Source: Alphaproteobacteria bacterium (GTDB lineage Bacteria; Pseudomonadota; Alphaproteobacteria; Rhizobiales; Xanthobacteraceae). From it: a DNA stretch of 55,626 nt. This document shows, piece after piece, positions 16,431 through 25,683 of the stretch (within the stretch, counting starts at the first letter, position 1; each line of letters opens with the position of its first letter). The stretch lies in assembly GCA_005884765.1 (NCBI GenBank), contig VAZV01000195.1, forward strand, positions 1-55,626, written 5' to 3'. The notes beneath the pieces were generated by a model, which did not search any database, had not been told where the DNA came from, and saw only the letters and a program-made list of their open reading frames with translations. Position numbers and translations under genes: made by a program.

Positions 16431-18080
16431 ATGAGCCTCAGACAGAGCCAATACGATATCGGTCTGGACAAGACACCGGCCAACCACGTGCCGCTGACGC
16501 CGCTGAGCTTTCTCGCGCGCAGTGCCGCCGTCTATCCCGATCACGTCAGCACGGTCTATGAGGGCCGCAGTTTCACGTGGTCAGAGACCTATGAACGCTG
16601 CCGGCGTGTTGCATCCTACCTCTCCGGCCGCGGCATCGGCGAAGGCGATACGGTCGCGGCAATGCTGCCCAACGTTCCCGCGATGAACGAATTACATTTT
16701 GCCGTCTCGATGGCGGGCGCCGTGCTGAATGCGCTCAACATCCGGCTCGATGCGCCCTCGATCGCATTCCAGCTCGACCATGGTGGTGCCAAAATCATCC
16801 TGGTCGATCCAGAGTTTTCAAGCGTCATCGCCGAGGCGCTGATCCTGATGAAGCAACCAAGACCGTTCGTCATCGACGTCGATGATGCGGCCTTCTCTGG
16901 CGGCAAGCGCATCGGCGAAATCGAATATGAGACGGCGCTGTCGGAAGGTGACCCGAGCTTTAAGCCCAGAATGCCGGACGACGAGTGGGACGCGATTGCA
17001 CTCAGCTATACTTCGGGCACGACCGGCAATCCGAAGGGCGTCGTGACCCATCATCGCGGCGCCTATTTGAACGCGGTCAGCAACATCCTCGCGGGCAACC
17101 TGGGCCAGCATCCGGTCTATCTGTGGACCTTGCCCATGTTCCACTGCAACGGCTGGTGCTTTCCCTGGACGGTGGCGGCGGCTGCCGGCACCAACGTTTG
17201 CCTGCGCAAGGTCGACCCATCAAAGATTTTCGAATTGATCCAAAGACACGGCGTCACCCACATGTGCGGCGCGCCGATCGTGTACAACACGCTGATCAAC
17301 GCAGCCGACGCGCCGAAGGGCGCAAAGGCGCGGCCGGTGGTCGGACTGATCGCGGGCGCCGCGCCGCCGGTTGCCGTGCTCGAAGGTGCCGAAAGCATCG
17401 GCATCAGACTGACGCATGTCTATGGTCTCACCGAAGTCTACGGCCCCGCCTCGGTTTGCGCGGAGCAGCCCGGCTGGGACCAATTGGCCCCCGACCAGCG
17501 CGCGCAATTAAAGCGCCGCCAAGGCGTGCCCTACCCGCTCGAGGAAGCCGTCACCGTGATCGACCCCGAGACCATGCAGCCCGTGCCGCGCGATGGCGAG
17601 ACCATCGGCGAAGTGATGTTCCGCGGCAACATTGTGATGAAAGGTTATCTCAAGCACGCGAAGGCCACCGAGGAGGCCTTTGCCGGCGGCTGGTTTCATA
17701 CCGGCGACCTCGGCGTGCTCGACGAGCACGGCTATGTCATCATCAAGGACCGCTCCAAGGACATCATCATTTCCGGCGGCGAGAACATCTCCTCGGTCGA
17801 GGTCGAGGATGTGCTCTACAATCATCCCGCCGTGCTGTTTGCCGCTGTGGTTGCGAAACCCGACAAGAAATGGGGTGAGGTGCCCTGCGCTTTCGTCGAA
17901 TTAAAGGACGGAGCGAGCGCCACCGAGGCCGAGATCATCGCGTTCTGCCGCAACCATATGTCGGGCTTCAAGACGCCGAAGGCCGTCGTGTTCGGGCCTA
18001 TTCCGAAGACTTCGACGGGAAAAATCCAGAAATTCATGCTGCGCACTCAGGTGGATTCGGCAAAGGCGATCTCGGCCTGA
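16431..18080 (+). CDS. AMP-dependent acyl-CoA synthetase/ligase
   Basis: This 549-residue enzyme activates a carboxylic acid to an acyl-CoA through an acyl-adenylate. A strong AGGAGGTAACC precedes the ATG. The P-loop is YTSGTTGNPKGV, A5 is YGLTEVYGP, A7 is WFHTGDLGVLDEHGY, A8 is KDRSKDIIISGGENISS, and the catalytic lysine of A10 is in STGKIQKF. The sequence resembles the medium-chain / methylmercaptopropionate-CoA ligase subgroup (DmdB-like), but the acid cannot be named from sequence. Position straight after the TRAP genes suggests it activates the imported acid. The M28-like gene follows 21 bp downstream. Confidence 0.92.
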   Translation: MSLRQSQYDIGLDKTPANHVPLTPLSFLARSAAVYPDHVSTVYEGRSFTWSETYERCRRVASYLSGRGIGEGDTVAAMLPNVPAMNELHFAVSMAGAVLNALNIRLDAPSIAFQLDHGGAKIILVDPEFSSVIAEALILMKQPRPFVIDVDDAAFSGGKRIGEIEYETALSEGDPSFKPRMPDDEWDAIALSYTSGTTGNPKGVVTHHRGAYLNAVSNILAGNLGQHPVYLWTLPMFHCNGWCFPWTVAAAAGTNVCLRKVDPSKIFELIQRHGVTHMCGAPIVYNTLINAADAPKGAKARPVVGLIAGAAPPVAVLEGAESIGIRLTHVYGLTEVYGPASVCAEQPGWDQLAPDQRAQLKRRQGVPYPLEEAVTVIDPETMQPVPRDGETIGEVMFRGNIVMKGYLKHAKATEEAFAGGWFHTGDLGVLDEHGYVIIKDRSKDIIISGGENISSVEVEDVLYNHPAVLFAAVVAKPDKKWGEVPCAFVELKDGASATEAEIIAFCRNHMSGFKTPKAVVFGPIPKTSTGKIQKFMLRTQVDSAKAISA

Positions 18081-18101
18081 ACCGCCTCGGCCGGAATAAG
18101 A

Positions 18102-19392
18102 ATGCGAAATTCGGGCACCGACGAGTTTCAACGCCGAGCACTCTTGCTGGCCGGCGTCCGCGCGATGGCCGTTGCCCTGGCTGGCTCGGTGAGCACTCCG
18201 AGCCGCCTGTTCGCGACAGAGCAAATGTCGGCGTTTGATGGGCTGGAGCAGCGCCTCGCCGGCGCGGTCGAGGCTTACGACAGCCAGGGGAACCACCGCA
18301 CGGCGACGGCCGCTGACAACGGGTCGGCCGAATGGCTCGTTCGACAAACCCGGCAGTTGGGTGCCCAGCCTTCGGTCGAGTCTTTCCCCCTGAGCAGGAT
18401 CGATCCCCTTTCATGTCATCTTCGCGTTGCGGGCCGGCGTATCGAGGGCGTCCCGCTGTTCGACGGGATGTTTACCGGCGCGGAAGGCGTCCACGGTACG
18501 CTCGGTGTGCTTGGCAGCGACGCCGACATCGTTTTGGTGGAGACAGAGCCGTTCACGCTCATTGAACCGCGCAAAGAATTGGGCGGCCCGGTTGCGGAGG
18601 CCAGGCGGGGTCCGCACAAGGGCGTGGTCATATTGACCCGAGGCAGCAGGCCTGGCCTGTTCCTGCTCAACGCGCCATCGTTCAACGCGCCGTTCGGCCC
18701 GCCGGCATTGCAGATTTCAAGCGCGGAGAGCGAATGGCTGAGGGCGCGTGCACAGGAGCGCGCCGAGGTGAGCCTTGTTGCGCAGGTGGAGCGCACCTCG
18801 ACGCAGGCCATCAACGTCACCGCTCGCATCGCGGGCAGCGACCCTGGCTTGGCGCCGCTGGTCATCACGACGCCGCGGAGCGGCTGGTGGGAATGCAAGC
18901 GAGCGCGGCGGAGGCCTCGCCTGCTGGCTCGAGACGATACGCATGTTGGCCGCAGCTGCACCGGCACGCGATTGCCTGTTTGCCGCGTTTAGCGGCCACG
19001 AAATCGGGTTTCTTGGAATCGAGGCGTACCTGGCAAATCGTCCCAACCTTTTGAAACGCGCCTACGCCTGCATTCACCTGGGCGCGAACATCGGCGCACC
19101 GCGACAGCCAAATCAGGTTCACGTATCCGCCTCGCTCGAAAGCTGGATCGCTGCAGCGCTCGAGAAAGAAGGACTAAGCGTCGACAACAAGGCGCCGTCC
19201 GGGTCAGTGCCGCGCGGTGAAGCGGGCACCATTCATCGTGGCGGTGCCCGTTACGTCGCGCTGGTCTGCGGCACCGAGGTCTTCCACAACACGGCGGACC
19301 GTTGGCCCGATGCAGTGGATGTGGCGATGCTCGCGCGCTATGCCAGGGCGTTTGCGACCGGCGCTCTGGGGCTGGCACGGCAGCGAAGCTGA
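18102..19392 (+). pseudogene. M28-family peptidase-like secreted protein, broken by a frameshift
   Basis: The protein is split over two frames. The first (from ATG at 18102) gives an N-terminal membrane or signal segment (LLAGVRAMAVALAGSVS) and a long domain up to LVITTPRSGWWEC near 18896. From 18898 the next frame continues with ASERGGGLACWLETIRML and ends at 19392. One extra base, or two missing, at about 18897 explains it. The second half has the M28-like blocks FAAFSGHEIGFLG and VFHNTADRWPDAVD. However, the first metal-binding His/Asp pair and the usual aspartate are not evident (LGANIGA stands where an Asp is expected), so it may be a non-catalytic relative. It follows the ligase by 21 bp. 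Confidence 0.65.
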
Positions 19393-19577
19393 GATCGGTG
19401 GCGCGGCCTGGTGTAACGGAACGATGTCTCCTGCAAAAAAAACAACTCAATAAGAATTTATCACTTCACGATTGCGCTCCCGCTTGGAATGTCGGGTTAA
19501 TAGGCCTTCGGCAATTTGCCCAAGGGCTCTGAATAGCTTCGTGCGGTCCAATTGATTGTTTTAAAAAGAGGGACAAG

Positions 19578-20012
19578 ATGACCACATCGTTTAGAATGAC
19601 GCTCGCGCTGCTTGCTGTTTTCGCCGCAACCGGTTTCGCGCCGGTCGCGGCGCAAACGCCGTCGCCTGCGGGGGCGAAGGTCTACTTCATCAATTTGAAG
19701 GATGGCGACACCGTGAGTAGTCCGTTCCTGGTGCAATTCGGGCTGTCCGGTATGGGTGTGGCTCCGGCCGGCGTCGAAAAACCGAACACGGGCCACCATC
19801 ACCTGCTGATCGATACCACCATGACAGCCGAGCAGATGAAGGAGCCGATTCCCGCCGACGATACCCACAAGCACTTCGGCGGTGGCCAGACCGAAGCCAT
19901 GGTGACCCTGCCGGAAGGCAAGCACACCCTCCAGCTTCTCCTCGCCGATTGGACCCATATCCCGCATGTGCCGCCCGTGATGTCCGAGCCGATCACGATC
20001 ACGGTGCGTTAG
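19578..20012 (+). CDS. DUF4399 family secreted protein
   Basis: This 144-residue protein has a clear Sec signal peptide (FRMTLALLAVFAATGFAPVAAQ, cleaved near residue 25) and a single DUF4399 domain. The family pattern is visible: KVYFINLKDGDTVSSPF, then GHHHLLID, then HKHFGGGQTEAMVTLPEGKHTL and a C-terminal ITITVR. The several conserved histidines suggest metal binding, but no function is established. AAAGAGGGACAAG precedes the ATG. It is monocistronic by spacing; 185 bp upstream hold no gene I can see. Confidence 0.9.
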   Translation: MTTSFRMTLALLAVFAATGFAPVAAQTPSPAGAKVYFINLKDGDTVSSPFLVQFGLSGMGVAPAGVEKPNTGHHHLLIDTTMTAEQMKEPIPADDTHKHFGGGQTEAMVTLPEGKHTLQLLLADWTHIPHVPPVMSEPITITVR

Positions 20013-20149
20013 GCGCCAGCCGCCGATCAGCGCCGGTCCGCAGGTCCATCTTTATTCCCCTCGCGCAAACGAAAAATTCTCATTGAGCGCCCCACGCTTT
20101 TCACCGACCCTGCCATCGTAAAATGAGCGGATCGTCAGCGGAGGAATCG

Positions 20150-21040
20150 ATGAAAACCTTAAACGCCGTCGCAATCCTTACGACTTTGGTGATTGGCGCT
20201 ACCGCCGCAACGGCGCAAAACGCGCCGCCGGTTTCGACCAAGAAAGTCGACGGCACCGACAACGTCTATGTCTTTCGTTACGGCAGCCATCAATCGATGT
20301 TCGTCGTGACGCCGCAGGGCGTCATTGCCACCGATCCGATCTCCTACCTGCGTCCGGCCAAACCCTATATCGACGCCATCAAGGCCGTCACCGACAAGCC
20401 GATCAAATACGTGATCTACAGCCACCATCATTACGATCACATCGCCGGCGGGCAGCCGTTCAAGGATCTCGGCGCGACTTTCATCGCGCACCGGCGCACC
20501 AAGGAGCGCCTGCTCGAATTGAAGAAACAGAACGCGCTTCTCGCCGACATCGTGATGCCCGATCAGGTGGTTGACGGCAAGAAGACGATCACGCTCGGCG
20601 GCACCACGCTCGAACTCATTTATGTCGGCCGCAACCATTCGGACAATTCGCTGGTGATGCGGCTACCCAAGGAAAAACTGGTGTTCGTTGTCGACTTCGC
20701 GCCGATCGAGCAAGTCCAGTTTCGCAATATCCCGGACAGCGCCTCGCCGCTGGAATATATCGATTCACTCAAGAAGCTCGCCGCTCTCGACTGGGATCGG
20801 ATGATCCCGGGCCATCCCTACGCGGGCGGACGCTTCGGCACGAAAAAGGATGTTCAGGACGACATCGGCTACATGGAGGATTTGTCCGCCGAAGTTAAAA
20901 AGGCGGCAGACGCGGGTAAATGTTTCGATACCGCGATGAAGGAGGTCAAGCTGCCGAAATACGAGAAATGGGCCAACTATGAAACCGGCCTGTCCGCCAA
21001 TGTGGAGCGCTTCTGCTATTGGTGGGGACGTGGATATTGA
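20150..21040 (+). CDS. Secreted MBL-fold metallo-hydrolase
   Basis: A metallo-beta-lactamase-fold hydrolase of 296 residues with a signal peptide (VAILTTLVIGATAATAQN). The metal motif H-x-H-x-D-H is complete at H92, H94, D96, H97 (SHHHYDHIAGG). Further ligands are H in GRNHSDNSL, the bridging D in VVDFAP and the late H in PGHPYAGG. I start at ATG 20150, which GGAGGAATCG precedes; an in-frame ATG at 20123 is less likely. The fold covers lactamases, lactonases and many others. The C-terminal KCFDTAMKEVKLPKYEKW region recurs in related periplasmic MBL proteins. The substrate is unknown. Confidence 0.9.
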   Translation: MKTLNAVAILTTLVIGATAATAQNAPPVSTKKVDGTDNVYVFRYGSHQSMFVVTPQGVIATDPISYLRPAKPYIDAIKAVTDKPIKYVIYSHHHYDHIAGGQPFKDLGATFIAHRRTKERLLELKKQNALLADIVMPDQVVDGKKTITLGGTTLELIYVGRNHSDNSLVMRLPKEKLVFVVDFAPIEQVQFRNIPDSASPLEYIDSLKKLAALDWDRMIPGHPYAGGRFGTKKDVQDDIGYMEDLSAEVKKAADAGKCFDTAMKEVKLPKYEKWANYETGLSANVERFCYWWGRGY

Positions 21041-21195
21041 TACGCGAGAGCTCGGATTGCTCGAGTCCTGCGCGTCGCTAAGTATCCACAGCCAGTCGTA
21101 TCCGGTTCTTACGTTTGTAACATTACGCGGGCAATTCTCCGTCGATCGCCGCGCGGCATTTTTGCTGCGGGCGACGCACTCGGAGGTTTTCCCAT

Positions 21196-22863
21196 ATGAA
21201 GCATATTGTAGAATCGCGCCTGGTCTCCCGGCGGCCGGCGGTTCGCACTCGTCTGGTCGTCACAATTGTCTTGTCCACCGTCGTCAGCGCAACAGCTGCC
21301 TTTGCAGACGACGACGACGTTGGCTTTAGACCGGGGAATTTGCTGGTCAGCCGCTCAGTGTACGACAACAATCCCGCGAATATCGTCGCGGGAACGTCGC
21401 TGCCGCCCAATTGCCTGCCTGCGAATTGCGTGACCGCGACGAACGACGGCACCTATCCCCAGGTCTGGAACAATTCGCTCGTCGACGGCAGCTTCGGCAT
21501 CACCGCAAAGATCTTGCTCGACCAACTCAAGCCGACCGGCGCGCTCGTCAACTCCCTTGAGGTCGAAGTGCCACGCGAGCACGACGATCGGCGGACAGGA
21601 GAGCGGGTGGTCACGAGCTTTCCATCCAAATCGGAGATCGCCCTCAATCTGTCGACCGATGGCCGCGTCGTGACGTTCATGGGTTATCTTGCGCCGCTCG
21701 ATGCGCTCGATGTCTCCAATTCCAATACGCCCGCCGTGGTCGACCCCACCAATCCCGTTCCCGGCAGCTATTCCCGCGTGGTAGCGCAGGTTGACGCGCA
21801 CGGACGGTTTCATTTCACCAAGACGAACGCCTACAGCGGCAACAACGGCCGCGCCGCGATCCTGAACGACAAGAACGGCGCGAACATCGTGTACACGGCC
21901 GGTAACGCCGGCAACGGTGGAAATCCTCAGCCAAACGGAATCATCATCGGCGCCGGGCTGCAAATTTTGACCGCCGAGCGGACGCCGCTTGCCGCGCAGA
22001 GTCCCGGCTTGCCGACGCCAGTCGGGAGTTTCAACATCACGCAACTGGGATTGAAGGCGGATAAGGTCGGCAAGGACACCAACTTCCGGGGTCTCACCGT
22101 CGCTAACAATATCGTCTATACCACCAAGGGCAGCGGCGGCAACGGTATCAACACGGTCTACTTCATCGACACCACCGGCTTCGATGCCAATGGTAAGCCG
22201 CTGGCGTGCCCGAACGGCGTTGGCCTGCCTGGGGCCAATGCTGCTCTCCCCACCACGCCGATCTTCTATGACGCCACGAAGCTGCAGACATTGGGGGTCG
22301 TTCCCTACAACATGTGCATTCTGAAGGGCTTCCCGACGGTGCTGGCCAAAGCGCCGACGTCGTTTCCATTCGGGGTCTGGTTTGCCGATGCCAAGACGCT
22401 TTACGTTGCCGACGAAGGTAACGGCACCAACACCTTTGATCCGGCATCGGGTAAGTACACGGCGGCCGCCGCGCAGACCGGGGCGGGACTGCAGAAATGG
22501 GTGTTCGACCCCGGCATGGGCGCGTGGAAGTTGGCCTACACCCTGCAGGCCGGCTTGAACCTGGGCGTGCCCTATACCGTGGCCAACTATCCCACCGGAC
22601 AGAATCCCGCCACCAAGCTGCCGTGGGCGCCCGCCGCCGATGGCCTTCGTAACATCATCGGCCGCGTCAATCGCGATGGCACCGCGACGATCTGGGCCAT
22701 CACCTCGACCGTCAGCGGAAACGGCGACCAGGGTGCTGATCCGAACCAGTTGGTGATGATCGCCGACAATGGCGTTTCGTTCACGCCGGGGACCGATCGC
22801 GATCGCCTTGTCGACGCTGACGATCATCGAGATGATGACCGTCGGGACGACGACCGTCACTAG
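21196..22863 (+). CDS. Large secreted protein of unknown function with an acidic/basic tail
   Basis: I do not recognise a named family. The 555 residues begin with a basic N-region and a signal peptide (VVTIVLSTVVSATAAFA), then a run of four aspartates. The body is rich in Asn, Gly and Thr and contains motifs typical of repeated beta-sheet blades (YTAGNAGNGGNPQPNG, YTTKGSGGNGINTVYFID, FPFGVWFADAKTLYVADEG, IGRVNRDGTATIWAIT). This suggests a beta-propeller such as the NHL/SGL group. The last 22 residues are almost only Asp, Arg and His (DADDHRDDDRRDDDRH), a possible metal-binding or surface-attachment tail. It is monocistronic and ends 87 bp from the convergent MBL gene. Confidence 0.8.
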   Translation: MKHIVESRLVSRRPAVRTRLVVTIVLSTVVSATAAFADDDDVGFRPGNLLVSRSVYDNNPANIVAGTSLPPNCLPANCVTATNDGTYPQVWNNSLVDGSFGITAKILLDQLKPTGALVNSLEVEVPREHDDRRTGERVVTSFPSKSEIALNLSTDGRVVTFMGYLAPLDALDVSNSNTPAVVDPTNPVPGSYSRVVAQVDAHGRFHFTKTNAYSGNNGRAAILNDKNGANIVYTAGNAGNGGNPQPNGIIIGAGLQILTAERTPLAAQSPGLPTPVGSFNITQLGLKADKVGKDTNFRGLTVANNIVYTTKGSGGNGINTVYFIDTTGFDANGKPLACPNGVGLPGANAALPTTPIFYDATKLQTLGVVPYNMCILKGFPTVLAKAPTSFPFGVWFADAKTLYVADEGNGTNTFDPASGKYTAAAAQTGAGLQKWVFDPGMGAWKLAYTLQAGLNLGVPYTVANYPTGQNPATKLPWAPAADGLRNIIGRVNRDGTATIWAITSTVSGNGDQGADPNQLVMIADNGVSFTPGTDRDRLVDADDHRDDDRRDDDRH

Positions 22864-22947
22864 GGCGGTGCGGCGACTGGTCAGCCGGCACTTCGCAGTG
22901 CCGGCTGATTTTGGGTCGCGGTTGCAAGCACGACGCGGCGGCGCGTC

Positions 22948-23754
22948 TCAGCCCGCCTGCTCCACCGTCAGCCGCATCCCGTCATGCGCCGGCACCACGC
23001 CTGCCGGCAGGCTCTGACGCAGCACCTCGTAATCGAGGTCCGAATGCATGTTGGTGATGACAGCGCGCTTCGGCTTGAAGCGGCCGATCCAGGTGAGAGC
23101 ATCGGCGACGCTGAAATGGCTGGGGTGCGGCGCATAGCGTAATCCGTCGATGATCCAGAGATCGAGATTTTCGAGGTAAGGCCAGCTCTCGCGCGGGATA
23201 TCGCTGAGGTCTGGGGTATAGGCGGCGCTACCGATTCGATAGCCTAGGGCTGGAATATTGCCGTGCTGGGTGAGCAAGGCGGACAGCGCGACCTGTCCGC
23301 CCTGCCCTTCAATGGTTCGGCTCTCGCCGGCTTCGATTGAGAGATGATTGCAGATCGGCGGGTATTCGCTGCCAGGCGGAGAAACAAAGATGTAGGAAAA
23401 CCGGTGCATGATGTCTTTGCCGGTCGACTGGCTGAGATAAACCGGAATTCTTCGGCGCTGATGCAGCACGACCGAACGCAAATCGTCCATGCCATGGGTC
23501 TGGTCGGCATGTTCATGGGTCAGGAATACCGCGTCGATGTGATCGACATCGGCGTCGATCAACTGCTCTCGCAGATCGGGCGAGGTGTCGATCACGATCC
23601 GCGTCGTGCCCTGCTCCGACGTTCGCTCGACCAACAGCGAACAGCGGCGGCGGCGGTTTTTCGGATTATTGGGATCGCACTTGCCCCAGCCGAGCGCCGG
23701 ACGCGGGACGCCGGCCGAGGAACCGCAGCCGAGGATCGTCAGCATCAACGTCAT
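22948..23754 (-). CDS. PhnP-like MBL-fold hydrolase
   Basis: A cytoplasmic MBL-fold protein of 268 residues, similar to the phosphoribosyl 1,2-cyclic phosphate phosphodiesterase PhnP and related RNase Z-like hydrolases. LGCGSSAGVPRPALGWGKCD at the start is the characteristic N-terminus. The metal motif is THEHADQTHGMDDLR, and further ligands are in TQHGNIPALGYR, PDLSDIP and NMHSDLDY. It overlaps tatD by 4 bases (ATGA, 23751-23754) and is the last gene of the metG-tatD operon. The tatD-MBL pairing is common in alphaproteobacteria; its substrate there is not established. Confidence 0.9.
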   Translation of the reverse strand: MTLMLTILGCGSSAGVPRPALGWGKCDPNNPKNRRRRCSLLVERTSEQGTTRIVIDTSPDLREQLIDADVDHIDAVFLTHEHADQTHGMDDLRSVVLHQRRRIPVYLSQSTGKDIMHRFSYIFVSPPGSEYPPICNHLSIEAGESRTIEGQGGQVALSALLTQHGNIPALGYRIGSAAYTPDLSDIPRESWPYLENLDLWIIDGLRYAPHPSHFSVADALTWIGRFKPKRAVITNMHSDLDYEVLRQSLPAGVVPAHDGMRLTVEQAG

Positions 23755-24542
23755 GCGGCCGCCTTCGGCTGTGGCACTTTGGAAAACAGGCGGAAGAAGT
23801 TTTCCGTGGTCTGCCGCGAGATCTCCTCAAGCGAGACCCCGCGCGCCTCCGCCAGCACCTTCGCGATCTCGACCACATACGACGGCTCATTGCGCTTGCC
23901 GCGAAATTTGCCGGGCGCCAGATACGGCGCGTCGGTCTCGACCATGATGCGATCGGGTGGAAGCTCGGCGGCGAGATCGCGCAAGTTTTGCGATTTCTTG
24001 AACGTGATGATGCCCGTGAAAGAAATCGAAAGTCCCAAGGAGATCGCCTTCATCGCGAGGTCCCGCCCGCCGGTGTAGCAATGCAGCACGGCGCGAAAAG
24101 GTCCGTTGGTCATTTCCTCTCCGAGGATGCGGCCGCAATCCTCGTCGGCCTCGCGGGTGTGGATGACCAGGGGCAAGCCAGTGGCACGCGCTGCTGCAAT
24201 ATGGGCGCGAAAGCCGCGTTCCTGCGCCTGCGGCGAGCCGTTGTCGTAGAAATAGTCGAGCCCCGCCTCGCCGAGCGCCACGACCTTCGGATGCTTGGTC
24301 AGCTCAACCAGTTCGTCGGCACCAATGCCATCTTCCTCATCGGCATGATGCGGGTGGGTGCCGACCGAGCAATAGACGTTGGGGAACCGCTCCGTAATCG
24401 CAAGCAGTTCGCTAAGGCGCCGCACCCGCGTCGAGATCGTAACGATATGCCCGATGCCGGCGGCAGCCGCGCGTCCTACGATCGCGTCGAGATCCCCGGC
24501 GAAATCGGGAAAGTCGAGATGACAATGGCTGTCGACTAGCAT
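23751..24542 (-). CDS. tatD: TatD-family metal-dependent deoxyribonuclease
   Basis: TatD is a TIM-barrel nuclease of 263 residues. Metal ligands are visible: H6 and H8 (DSHCHLD), E in GEAGLDYFYD, H in VIHTREAD, H in LHCYTGG and D in VETDAPYL. The ATG is at 24542. The first eight codons lie in a 31-bp sequence that is repeated near metG (25877-25907), so the present start and upstream region come from the far side of an inserted segment. The N-terminal protein sequence is unchanged, with only a silent Leu codon difference (CTA here, CTC in the other copy). The ribosome site ahead of it is weak. MBL follows with a 4-bp overlap. Confidence 0.95.
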   Translation of the reverse strand: MLVDSHCHLDFPDFAGDLDAIVGRAAAAGIGHIVTISTRVRRLSELLAITERFPNVYCSVGTHPHHADEEDGIGADELVELTKHPKVVALGEAGLDYFYDNGSPQAQERGFRAHIAAARATGLPLVIHTREADEDCGRILGEEMTNGPFRAVLHCYTGGRDLAMKAISLGLSISFTGIITFKKSQNLRDLAAELPPDRIMVETDAPYLAPGKFRGKRNEPSYVVEIAKVLAEARGVSLEEISRQTTENFFRLFSKVPQPKAAA

Positions 24543-24936
24543 GATATGCTTTACGGTGCTCGCGGAGGACGCGGCTTGATATAGTACGCAGGGGTGGAGG
24601 TAAACAGCGGGGCTACACCGGGGGCTACGCCCTGCCCGCTTCGTGCAGCCAGTGCGCGATCCCAGGGGGTCAAGGCTTTCCGGCACCGGCGGGCCAGATT
24701 TAGGACGCGCATTTCCTCTTCTATTGCCTCCGCACTTTGAACCTGAACCGGAAAAGACGCAGCAACCGTAAATCCATTGCTGCTATTATGTCCTGCTGGT
24801 TCCGATCTTGCCCGTGTGCTCGCTGGTACTTTTGGCCGCAGGAACTCCGTCCCTATGACGCGCGTCTCCATACCAAACTCGCAGTTTATCTGCGCGTTGC
24901 TTAATGCGAGCTCCGCAAAAACTTAAGGAGTGTAAA

Positions 24937-25221
24937 ATGCACCGCAAAATCGCAGTTGCCGCAGTGGCTATCGCTCTTTTCGCCGGCACGACGACGCTGT
25001 CTTTCGCTGAGAATACTGGTGGGGCGTCGAATCCCTCTTCAGGGCAAGCTGTTGGCCCGAGTCCCTCTTCAGGGCAAGATTCTTCAGGGCAAACTATTGG
25101 CAGCACCAGTTCTACACATAATCCGGATCCATCGTCGTCTAGCCCTACCGGATTGAATCGAAAGGACGACGAAACGGGAACTGTCACTTCCACACATAAT
25201 CCGCCCAGCGAACGTCGGTGA
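24937..25221 (+). CDS. Small secreted Ser/Gly/Thr-rich protein inside the element
   Basis: This 94-residue protein begins at an ATG preceded by AAGGAGTG (24925-24932). The signal peptide is clear (AVAAVAIALFAGTTTLSFA, cleaved before EN). The mature part is low complexity with repeats SSGQAVG, SSGQDSSGQTIG and STHNP, which occurs twice. The underlying DNA holds three copies of TCTTCAGGGCAA or a close variant. I know of no function. It is on the plus strand, opposite to the surrounding operon, and lies between the two att-like repeats, so it is probably cargo. Similar short Ser/Gly-rich exported proteins are frequent in Bradyrhizobium, as I remember. Confidence 0.75.
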   Translation: MHRKIAVAAVAIALFAGTTTLSFAENTGGASNPSSGQAVGPSPSSGQDSSGQTIGSTSSTHNPDPSSSSPTGLNRKDDETGTVTSTHNPPSERR

Positions 25222-25254
25222 AAACCGCGGTATTGGAGAAGCGCGCCACTGGTT

Positions 25255-25494
25255 TTAGTAATCGCGTTCGAGTTGCCCGACGTTGCGCTCGATCCGCTTT
25301 ATGTGCTTCAACGCATACGCAAGCGTGCGCCCGGCCTCGGCCTCGGTTTCGGGAAACCAACCACGGGCAGCGTGGTGCCGTTCGCAGACCAGCCCGAAGT
25401 GATGCGCCAGCAGCGCCGGAGGAAAGCCCTGCAGTGACGGTGCCGCGCGCAACTTCGACGCGGTCGTCATTGTCATCGTCGTCGCCCTTTTCAT
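25255..25494 (-). CDS. Small hypothetical protein inside the element
   Basis: The frame encodes up to 79 residues and ends with a charged helical part (GRTLAYALKHIKRIERNVGQ). Several ATGs are possible (25494, 25476, 25470); none has a strong ribosome site, although AAAAGGG stands before the later ones. It follows the 50-residue gene by 36 bp in the same direction, suggesting a two-gene cargo or phage-like operon. I do not recognise it. Coding character is moderate: the C-terminal half is protein-like, with FPPALLAHHFGLVCERHHA. Confidence 0.45.
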   Translation of the reverse strand: MKRATTMTMTTASKLRAAPSLQGFPPALLAHHFGLVCERHHAARGWFPETEAEAGRTLAYALKHIKRIERNVGQLERDY

Positions 25495-25530
25495 TGTAGG
25501 GCGTCCACTGTCGTGCTGCCGTCGCGAGTT

Positions 25531-25683
25531 CTAGGAATTGCTCGCGGGTGCCGCCGCTGCCGTGGGCTCGTCGGGGCTTCCTTCGATTCGTCCGGCCAGC
25601 TCGTGCAGGATTTCGAGATCGCAACTGCGCGGCTCCGTTCTGATAGTCGTCAAGAAGGCGGTCGTGATTTGCTCGTTGGTCAT
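25531..25683 (-). CDS. Small hypothetical protein (50 aa) inside the element
   Basis: The ATG at 25683 is preceded by AGGAGACAGGCAA, a good ribosome site at proper spacing, which is the main support. The product is MTNEQITTAFLTTIRTEPRS followed by CDLEILHELAGRIEGSP and an Ala/Pro-rich end. The middle is an amphipathic helix. There is no recognised family. It lies in the segment between metG and tatD and reads toward tatD. Confidence 0.5.
   Translation of the reverse strand: MTNEQITTAFLTTIRTEPRSCDLEILHELAGRIEGSPDEPTAAAAPASNS

Noticed and set aside
24551..24871. 106-codon minus-strand frame at the tatD end of the inserted element
   Set aside because: No ribosome site, no recognisable motif and a composition like non-coding GC-rich DNA; it ends 8 bp before tatD but I cannot support it as a gene.
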